16,426 bases of DNA from CAZPMO01 sp964587515 (GTDB lineage Bacteria; Pseudomonadota; Alphaproteobacteria; MPNO01), in the NCBI GenBank assembly GCA_964587515.1, contig CAZPMO010000106.1, positions 1-16,426 of the forward strand. Reading direction: 5' to 3'. The first letter of the stretch is position 1. Each line of letters opens with the position of its first letter. A program made the translations under genes and the position numbers. Below the pieces are notes generated by a model. That model saw nothing but the letters and a program-made list of their open reading frames with translations. It had not been told where the DNA came from and did not search any database. Below, piece after piece: positions 8,329 through 13,406 of the stretch.

Positions 8329-8964
8329 TCAGGGCCCCGCGAGTTTACCGATCGCAGCCAGAGCGCCTTCCACATCTAGGTCACGCGGTCCCATACCCGA
8401 GCGATGCGCCAATATCCCGTTTTCATCGATCACGAAAAGACGAACCGGATGGGCGGCATAGGCCAGAGCGGCTTCGTTTTTCATATCGCCGAGCAGAATT
8501 GGCATTTTCAGGCGCAAATCCAGCTGACACGCCTCCGCGACGTCGGCGCGTTCTTCCATCGTCGACGGCTGATCATAGATCACATCGTCGGTCAAATTGA
8601 CCTTGACCTGCCAACCATCACTGGGATGCGCCTCGTGAATATAGACACAGTAAAACTGCATCCCGTCTTTGTACTTGTCGTAGGCTTCGTTGAGTCGCAC
8701 GGACTCATTACGAAACGGCGGTCAGGTATAGGATCCGAAATAAAGCGTCACCGGCTTGCCGCGCAGGGACGAAAGCCGCACGAATTCACCGGTCCGCACA
8801 CCATCGAAAGTAAGTTTCTCGAGGTTGAAATCGGGCGCCTCGTCACCGACCTGGGGAACGCTCTTCTCTATCTCATTACGTTTCGATCGCATCTCGGTCC
8901 AATCCTCGCGGCTGATCATCAGCTCGGCGAGGGCTTCATCGGATATCTGTGGAACTGCCGCCAT
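8329..8964 (-). CDS. Selenocysteine-containing iodothyronine deiodinase-like protein (UGA at 8722-8724 read as Sec)
   Basis: A 211-residue thioredoxin-fold protein with selenocysteine at position 81. The frame is continuous on both sides of one in-frame TGA, giving LYFGSYT-U-PPFRNES, equivalent to the deiodinase motif NFGSxTUPPF. Downstream, YIHEAHPSDGW (108-118) matches the vertebrate YIEEAHPSDGW, and HPVRLFVIDENGIL (172-185) matches the ERLYII segment near the family's end. A peroxiredoxin/TlpA-like opening (VGDEAPDFNLEKL, 39-51) precedes the active site. The ATG at 8964 has GGAGGG seven bases upstream. Known family members (PF00837) use Sec for reductive removal of iodine; bacterial members' substrates are not established. 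Unlike animal enzymes it has no N-terminal membrane anchor or signal, so it is probably cytosolic. Tyr79 stands where DIO1 has Cys. Translation would require SelA/B/C/D, which are not in this window. Confidence 0.88.
8684..8716 (-). promoter_or_regulatory. Bacterial SECIS-like hairpin just downstream of the Sec UGA
   Basis: Inside the coding mRNA, starting six bases after the UGA, a lower 7-bp stem (8710-8716 with 8684-8690; six Watson-Crick pairs and one G-U) is followed by an internal loop (AAU opposite A). An upper 5-bp stem follows (GAGUC 8702-8706 with GACUC 8692-8696), closed by the pentaloop CGUGC (8697-8701). A G occupies the second loop position, about 22 bases after the UGA, and an unpaired U sits directly below the upper stem. 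These are the features SelB recognises in bacterial SECIS elements: a short upper stem, a G in the first two loop bases, correct spacing and a bulged U. Inferred by eye; folding energy was not computed. Confidence 0.75.
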
Positions 8965-9079
8965 TTATGCCCTCCAATATTCGAGCGGCGCTCCGCGTCG
9001 CGATCGCAAGGCATCTTCAATAGACGGGTACGCCGCGTCAACCGGGCCATGATCACGATCGAGCGATCGAAAACGGACG

Positions 9080-9610
9080 TCAGGCGTTTGCCCGCATCTT
9101 GAGTTTCATACCGACGATTTCATAAATATCGAGGCCGGTAAGGCTGACAATTTCTTTCAACGGCAGAGAGGTCTCGGCGAGCAGGACCTCGGCATGGGCT
9201 TCCGGATTGCGCTTCGAAGGCCGGGCTTGCCGCCGCGTCTGCGGGCTCCGTTCGGCGCGTCGGCGTTCCGCGGCGTTGAGGCCCCGCTCCTGGGCCTCCC
9301 GAAGCGCTTCGTCGCGACGCGCCTTGTCCGCACGAAGCGAGTATTCCATGAGGTTGATAACGCTCGCCACCGCCGAAGCCGCCTCGCGCTCGCGCTTGGT
9401 GCTCCGCATGAACGGCTCGGTCGTCTTGGGCGCCGGGGGCTCCGACAGCGCGGCTTCATCCAGAGTCATGCCGTGCTGGGAGGCGAGACGCTCCGCCGCC
9501 GCCAAGGCGTTCCCCCGCTCCCCTTCATAGGGGCTTTCAGCCGCGAGCTTCAGCAGGGCATGAAAACGCTCACGTTCGGCGGCGTTAAAGGGCTTAGGGG
9601 CGTCAGACAT
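9080..9610 (-). CDS. Small hypothetical protein, DUF2786-like N-terminus
   Basis: A 176-residue highly charged protein. Residues about 10-57 (FHALLKLAAESPYEGERGNA, then AAERLASQHGMT) resemble the DUF2786 pattern of a short helical pair ending in a Leu-x-x-x-His-Gly helix. The middle (about 70-135) is rich in Arg, Ala and Glu and probably helical or disordered. The last 40 residues (AEVLLAETSLPLKEIVSLTG, then LDIYEIVGMKLKMR) look like a helix-turn-helix or similar small fold. No signal peptide or membrane segment is seen. The ATG at 9610 has only a weak ribosome binding site. It lies between the deiodinase-like gene (115-base gap) and the dioxygenase genes, all on one strand. No function is assigned; a nucleic-acid-binding role is only a guess. 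Confidence 0.65.
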   Translation of the reverse strand: MSDAPKPFNAAERERFHALLKLAAESPYEGERGNALAAAERLASQHGMTLDEAALSEPPAPKTTEPFMRSTKREREAASAVASVINLMEYSLRADKARRDEALREAQERGLNAAERRRAERSPQTRRQARPSKRNPEAHAEVLLAETSLPLKEIVSLTGLDIYEIVGMKLKMRANA

Positions 9611-9711
9611 TGTCCGAAGCTCGACTCCATAAAACTACAACCAAACAGTATATCATAATATTCGAGATTAATGGTTAAAGCAGAGCGCGCAAATCTTTTG
9701 TCTCGTTACCG

Positions 9712-10188
9712 TTATATCGGGTAAACGACGGAATCGGCGAGCCTCAACGTATCGTATATCACCAGCTTCTCCCGAAACTTCAGGCCACCGTCCTGTTCCA
9801 ATATGCGATCTCGATATTCCGCAGCCATGAGCAGCATGCTCTCGCCGTCGGTGTTGGTTTGATACACCGCCAGATTGGTTTGCGCGAGAATTTCATCATC
9901 GGCCCGTCCGATAATTCGCGTGCCGCCGAGGACATGGCGAATATAACGGGACGCGAAGACCGAGGCATTTCGTATCGCGGTCACGCGGTCGCGTAGCATC
10001 GCCCGGCTTTCGCAGCGCATCACCGCGACCGGAAGATTGCGCTGGTAGTTATCCCGTCCAGTCAGCTGATAAAGACACGGATCGGTAAAAAATTCTGGCC
10101 ACCGTTCAATCTCCCCATCATCGATGGCATGGACATATTCGAGCTGGAGCGCCTCCACCGCGAGCCTCAACGTACTTTCATCCGACAT
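9712..10188 (-). CDS. Aromatic ring-hydroxylating oxygenase beta (small) subunit, NagH-like
   Basis: A 158-residue protein with the NTF2/SnoaL-like fold of beta subunits, which build the hexameric oxygenase and have no metal. Family marks include RWPEFFTDPCLYQL, MLRDRVTAI, RYIRHVLGGTRII and the terminal SVVYPI, closely resembling small subunits of salicylate 5-hydroxylase and anthranilate dioxygenase. The ATG at 10188 is chosen because it begins the usual N-terminus (MSDESTLRLA) and overlaps the alpha-subunit stop by 11 bases, a classic translationally coupled arrangement. An upstream in-frame start at 10221 would overlap further and add non-conserved residues. Function depends on the alpha subunit. 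Confidence 0.9.
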   Translation of the reverse strand: MSDESTLRLAVEALQLEYVHAIDDGEIERWPEFFTDPCLYQLTGRDNYQRNLPVAVMRCESRAMLRDRVTAIRNASVFASRYIRHVLGGTRIIGRADDEILAQTNLAVYQTNTDGESMLLMAAEYRDRILEQDGGLKFREKLVIYDTLRLADSVVYPI

Positions 10189-11437
10189 TCGCGAAATCCA
10201 TGATCGCCCGATAACGCTCATAGAACCCCCGGATCGCCGCCTCCGTCACCAAATGGTCTCCCGGCTCCGAATCCCGCCCGCCGAGGTCGAGCACCGCCGC
10301 TTCGCCGTCTCGGGTGCCCGCGATGCCCGCCCTGCTGAACTCCATCATTTCGGTGTCGTCCAGCGAGACGTAACCCGCGCAACCCATCAAATTAGCCTGA
10401 CGGACGCGACGTTCGGTCATCTCCTCGTCATCGCCCTCATAGCCGAAGAACGTCCAGGACAATTCGAACCGGTCCGGACCGCGTGGAATGACATGGCGCA
10501 TCGCGAGCGTGTTTGTCTGTTGCTGAACGATCAGGCTTGGGAACACGGTCAGCATCGCCAATGTTACGTCGTCGGGAAATTCTTTTGCGGGCATGATCAA
10601 CCGGGTGTCTTCCAGCGTGTAGTCCGGGTCGAACTTCGCGACGTCGTCGGTGCCCGCATGATCATCCGACGCCGCGCGGCGCGACGCCATCACGGCATGA
10701 CCCTTAGAATCGTCGAGCAGGCATTCCGACTTCTGGTCAACCCGAAACAGCCCGAACGAAACCAGGAAAACATGCAGCAGACCCGCGTGATACGGATCCT
10801 TGATGTTCTCCATCATCAGTTTCCAGTTGCCGCCGATCAACTGGCGTTGATACCCGAGAACCCGCAGCGGTCGACCATCGAAGACCCGCGTAAAGTAATG
10901 CAGCATGACGGGACCAAGGTAATCGGTCAGCGGCGCCACCTTTGGGTCGAACGACGCGAAGACCACGCCATTGAGCGTTTCGGCGCGGAGCCGGACCAAC
11001 CCGTGATCGGCAAGGTCGAAATCCTCGGGCATGCCGCCCTTGCCCTTTACCCCGTGCCGGAACGGAACGCCGATCAACGCGCCTTCGAGATCGTAGGTCC
11101 ATTGGTGATAGGGGCAGGTGAGAGCATTGCCGCAATTGCCAAGCGTCTCGCCGGTGAGCCGCGAACCACGATGGGCGCATCTGTTCTGGACAACGTTGAT
11201 CGCGCCGTCGGAACCCCGAACCGCCAGAACCGGGATATCGCCAATAAAACTTTGCCGAAAATCCCCCACCTCTGGTAATTCCGCGGCAAGCGCGATGTAA
11301 TTCCAGGTCGGCCCGCGAAAAATGCGGTCCCGCTCATTTTCGAAATTACCCTGATCGTGGTAGACCCAATAAGGAACGCGCGCGCCCCCTTCTCCGGGCC
11401 AGTCTCGCCGCGCCGTTTCACCGGCGTTGTCGGGCAT
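10178..11437 (-). CDS. Aromatic ring-hydroxylating oxygenase alpha (large) subunit, NagG/AntA-like Rieske protein
   Basis: A 419-residue catalytic subunit. The N-terminal Rieske [2Fe-2S] ligands are Cys87-x-His89 (CAHRGSRL) and Cys108-x2-His111 (CPYHQW). The mononuclear iron site is seen in NIKDPYHAGLLH (Asp214 bridging, His217, His222) and an Asp near 360 (SLDD). Several stretches recall NagG of salicylate 5-hydroxylase: ENIKDPYHxGLLH, QANLMGCAGYVS and GGMPEDF. The expected reaction is O2-dependent hydroxylation of an aromatic acid; salicylate or anthranilate are the best candidates, but specificity is not certain. The ATG at 11437 has AAGGAT upstream. It is followed directly by the beta subunit. 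The ferredoxin and reductase needed to deliver electrons are absent from the window. Confidence 0.92.
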   Translation of the reverse strand: MPDNAGETARRDWPGEGGARVPYWVYHDQGNFENERDRIFRGPTWNYIALAAELPEVGDFRQSFIGDIPVLAVRGSDGAINVVQNRCAHRGSRLTGETLGNCGNALTCPYHQWTYDLEGALIGVPFRHGVKGKGGMPEDFDLADHGLVRLRAETLNGVVFASFDPKVAPLTDYLGPVMLHYFTRVFDGRPLRVLGYQRQLIGGNWKLMMENIKDPYHAGLLHVFLVSFGLFRVDQKSECLLDDSKGHAVMASRRAASDDHAGTDDVAKFDPDYTLEDTRLIMPAKEFPDDVTLAMLTVFPSLIVQQQTNTLAMRHVIPRGPDRFELSWTFFGYEGDDEEMTERRVRQANLMGCAGYVSLDDTEMMEFSRAGIAGTRDGEAAVLDLGGRDSEPGDHLVTEAAIRGFYERYRAIMDFANVG

Positions 11438-11538
11438 TATCGATCCTTGGCGGTACGTTTGAGACAGGAGTCAATTTAACTGTCCCGCGCCCGCAAAGCC
11501 AGCGGATGCGATACGAAATAAACGACCGTCATGCGGAA

Positions 11539-12099
11539 CTAGAAGAAGCGCTCCGGGACCTTGATGATATCGCCGGGCATGACAATGTCCTCCGGCAGGA
11601 TGCGCTTTTCCTGCTTCGCCGAATCATTCGCCCGGGTAATCGACATCCGGCCTTTTTGGGCCCGATAGGTGAACCCGCCGCCCAGAGCGACGGCATTGAT
11701 CACCGTCATGCCGCTAACATAGGGATAACTGCCCGGTCGTTTTACCTCGCCGAGAATATAAAACGGCCTGTAGTTCACCACTTCGGCGTTCACACGAGGT
11801 TTTTTCAAAAAGCCCTCGCGCAACTTTCGAGAAATTTCCTCTTCGAGTTCGCGGAGCGACAAGCCTACGGCCTTTACCTCGCCCACCAACGGGAAGGCAA
11901 TCATGCCATGACCGCTGACTTCGAATTGTCCCGAAAGGTCTTCCTCGCCGAAGATTGTAACTTTCACCCGATCGCCGGATCCCAGCAGGTACACGGGCAT
12001 ATCCACCGCCGCCCGGGAACCGTCCATGGTCGGAAATACAAGAAAGCAGGCCGTGAAGATAATCACGGCTACGGAGGAAATCCGCGACGAAAGTGTCAT
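11539..12099 (-). CDS. Polysaccharide biosynthesis/export protein (Wza/GumB-like, short form)
   Basis: A 186-residue exported protein. Residues 1-31 form a signal peptide (hydrophobic 9-22). Residues about 35-108 are a Poly_export domain (YLLGSGDRVKVTIFGEEDLS; FPLVGEVKAVGLSLRELEE). Residues about 111-160 are an SLBB beta-grasp motif (FYILGEVKRPGSYPYVSGMT). A Cys at 18 (FTAC) is only a weak lipobox, with hydrophobic residues continuing past it, so signal peptidase I cleavage after SRA looks more likely than lipidation. It lacks the C-terminal transmembrane helix of full-length Wza and is about half its size, like GumB/ExoF-type short export proteins. No glycosyltransferase, Wzc-like kinase or flippase gene lies nearby, so it is an orphan here. 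The ATG at 12099 is the natural start of the signal peptide. Confidence 0.87.
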   Translation of the reverse strand: MTLSSRISSVAVIIFTACFLVFPTMDGSRAAVDMPVYLLGSGDRVKVTIFGEEDLSGQFEVSGHGMIAFPLVGEVKAVGLSLRELEEEISRKLREGFLKKPRVNAEVVNYRPFYILGEVKRPGSYPYVSGMTVINAVALGGGFTYRAQKGRMSITRANDSAKQEKRILPEDIVMPGDIIKVPERFF

Positions 12100-12214
12100 C
12101 GATGCTACGCCTAACCACTTTAAAGCGACCGATCGGTAACCTTCGGAAAATACGATTTAAATTTGGTTAAATTGCGCGGAAACACTGAAAAAACGAGTCG
12201 TTCGATAACCTTTG

Positions 12215-12265
12215 AAAAAAAGGGTGGCCCCTGCCGGACCGGGGGCTTGGCGCCGGCAGGGACCC
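12215..12265 (-). terminator. Intrinsic terminator for a minus-strand transcript
   Basis: Read on the minus strand, a 9-bp perfect stem (CCCTGCCGG 12229-12237 with CCGGCAGGG 12253-12261, 15-base loop) is extended by four pairs (GGGT 12222-12225 with ACCC 12262-12265) past a three-base bulge. It runs directly into seven U residues (A7 at 12215-12221 on the plus strand). The T tract is only on this side, so it ends something transcribed leftward from the 12300-12600 region, upstream of the export-protein gene. Confidence 0.7.
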
Positions 12266-12270
12266 GGTTC

Positions 12271-12295
12271 GTCAGGCGGGGTGGCTCCGCCTGAC
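12271..12295. repeat. Perfect 9-bp hairpin
   Basis: GTCAGGCGG (12271-12279) and CCGCCTGAC (12287-12295) are exact complements with a seven-base loop. It sits five bases from the terminator hairpin, so the leftward transcript would end in two stacked stem-loops. The stop codon of the doubtful small ORF lies inside it. No T tract follows, so it may stabilise the RNA rather than terminate it. Confidence 0.6.
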
Positions 12296-12454
12296 GATGC
12301 CGTCTTTTACGGAAATCCGCGCCATGACGGTGATTTCCGATTTGTTCGGCTGTCCCCTGCGGGCCGGTTCGAATGAACTGGCATTCGCGCCCATACCGAC
12401 AGACGTGGAGACGCTCAACCTTTCAAATTTCCTAGTCGTTACCCAAAGAGGCAC
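12272..12454 (-). CDS. Doubtful 60-residue ORF or small RNA locus ahead of the terminator
   Basis: A GTG-started frame of 60 codons (MPLWVTTRKFERLSVSTSVG, then a basic C-terminal half ending SHPA) stops inside the first hairpin, immediately before an intrinsic terminator. It begins right where the AT-rich island ends, which would suit a promoter. Against it, no Shine-Dalgarno precedes the GTG and I recognise no family. A later in-frame ATG (codon 21) is also without a ribosome binding site. The transcript unit is better supported than the peptide; the region could equally encode a small regulatory RNA. No function is proposed. Confidence 0.25.
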   Translation of the reverse strand: MPLWVTTRKFERLSVSTSVGMGANASSFEPARRGQPNKSEITVMARISVKDGIVRRSHPA

Positions 12455-12622
12455 TTAACTTGAGTTCAAAATAACATATCACAATTCTTAATTTTTCTAA
12501 ATAATGATTTAATAAAATATAAATTATTTTTAATTTTCATTAACCTTAATATTGTTGATTAAATAATATGATTAATTTTTATACTTAATTTTTTAGTAGA
12601 TTTATTATTCATTGATTCTGGT
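12455..12622. other. Very AT-rich island, probable promoter/regulatory region
   Basis: About 170 bases are made almost entirely of A and T, with long runs of TTAAT, ATTAA and TTTTT motifs, in a window that is otherwise GC-rich. It separates a leftward transcript (ending at the 12215 terminator) from the rightward yciB gene. Many -10-like hexamers occur on both strands, so no single promoter can be chosen. Such tracts are typical targets of AT-binding silencers. The whole 12100-12704 gap holds this island, the hairpins and the doubtful ORF, and nothing else I can support. Confidence 0.6.
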
Positions 12623-12704
12623 TTGAAATTGGAGAACGGAAACCTATTTCTGATAGCATCCATTGTCGAACCAAGCACATCGACAGATCCGGAAAGGGAA
12701 ATAG

Positions 12705-13301
12705 GTGTCAACCAACCCACCAAAATGGATTCGACCGCTCAGCGATTACGGACCACTCGTCGTCTTCTTCGTCGCCTATACAAGTTGGGGATTGATGGCG
12801 GCGACCGTCGCCCTGATGGCCGCAACCGGAATTTCACTCTTGCTGGCCCTGATTTTCGAAAAAAGAATTCCAGCGCTGCCATTGATCACAGCCGTCGTGG
12901 TCGGGGTTTTCGGCGGGCTGACGCTGTGGCTGAACGACGAAACATTCATCAAGCTCAAGCCCACAATCGTACAGGGGCTGATGGCGGCCATTCTGCTCGG
13001 TGGCCTCATGTTCGGTAAGCCGCTATTGAAACCGTTGATGCAGGCGGCGTGGCCCATGAATGAACAGGGCTGGCGCAGGCTTACCTTCCGGTTCGCGATA
13101 TTTTTCCTCGCGATGGCCGTCCTGAACGAAGCAGTGTGGCGCACCCAAACGACCGATTTCTGGGTGACGTTCAAGGTTTTCGGTATTGCCGGCCTGACAT
13201 TTCTGTTCGGCATGACCCAGATGCCGCTCCTCAATCGTCACCGCATCGATGATGTCCCCCCCGAACAGAAAAACAGCAAACCCGCCAACCCGGGCCTATA
13301 A
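12705..13301 (+). CDS. yciB: YciB/IspZ-family inner membrane septation protein
   Basis: A 198-residue inner-membrane protein with five to six hydrophobic helices (about residues 12-30, 31-48, 56-74, 84-103, 124-140 and 150-170). Family marks include the N-terminal DYGPLVVFFVAY, FEKRIPALPLITAVVVGVFG, the loop WLNDETFIKLKPTIVQGL, and LNEAVWRTQTTDFWVTFKVF. YciB (IspZ) proteins are linked to cell-envelope integrity and septum formation. The start is a GTG at 12705 preceded by GGAAAGGG; an ATG in another frame slightly upstream gives no conserved protein. It is transcribed away from the AT-rich island and followed by a possible terminator hairpin. The gene is usually single and conserved in Alphaproteobacteria, so it is likely core genome. 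Confidence 0.92.
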   Translation: MSTNPPKWIRPLSDYGPLVVFFVAYTSWGLMAATVALMAATGISLLLALIFEKRIPALPLITAVVVGVFGGLTLWLNDETFIKLKPTIVQGLMAAILLGGLMFGKPLLKPLMQAAWPMNEQGWRRLTFRFAIFFLAMAVLNEAVWRTQTTDFWVTFKVFGIAGLTFLFGMTQMPLLNRHRIDDVPPEQKNSKPANPGL

Positions 13302-13346
13302 CTTTCTGGACATACGTCCTAATTCCTTTATCAGTAAATTTGGGAT

Positions 13347-13380
13347 GACCTTCCGGATTTCGGTTCGGATCCGGACGGTC
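13347..13380. repeat. Imperfect 11-bp hairpin between yciB and the histidine kinase gene
   Basis: GACCTTCCGGA (13347-13357) pairs with TCCGGACGGTC (13370-13380) with one mismatch and a 12-base loop. It lies 45 bases after the yciB stop and 26 bases before the kinase start. Only two T residues follow, so it could be a weak terminator or a leader structure. Confidence 0.4.
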
Positions 13381-13406
13381 TTAAGAGAAGAAACAGGGGC
13401 TCAGCT

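Noticed and set aside
7382..8461. Long plus-strand open frame of 359 codons overlapping the serine hydrolase in another frame
   Set aside because: Its translation is Arg/Pro-rich low-complexity sequence typical of an out-of-frame reading; the hydrolase frame carries SxxK, YxN and HPG motifs.
8329..8964. Deiodinase-like region read as two separate genes or a nonsense-mutated pseudogene
   Set aside because: The frame is identical on both sides of the TGA, the stop falls exactly on the family's Sec position, the motifs after it are intact, and a SECIS-like hairpin follows. The downstream piece has no ribosome binding site of its own.
9053..9072. Tandem CGATCG palindromes between the deiodinase-like and DUF2786-like genes
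   Set aside because: The spacer is too short for a stable hairpin and the hexamer is frequent in GC-rich alphaproteobacterial DNA; no regulatory meaning can be supported.
10124..11278. Long plus-strand open frame of 384 codons opposite the Rieske alpha subunit
   Set aside because: It is antisense to a gene with all metal ligands and strong family similarity; its translation has no recognisable domain and arises from the GC-rich codon bias.
11506..12114. Plus-strand open frame of 202 codons opposite the export protein
   Set aside because: The minus-strand frame has a signal peptide, Poly_export and SLBB motifs; the plus-strand translation is rich in His and Arg without any recognisable fold.
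4054..13368. A 13-base sequence (GGATTTCGGTTCG) shared by the loops of hairpins near 4060 and 13360
   Set aside because: One or two shared 13-mers are expected by chance in a window of this size, and the stems differ; no evidence of a repeat family.
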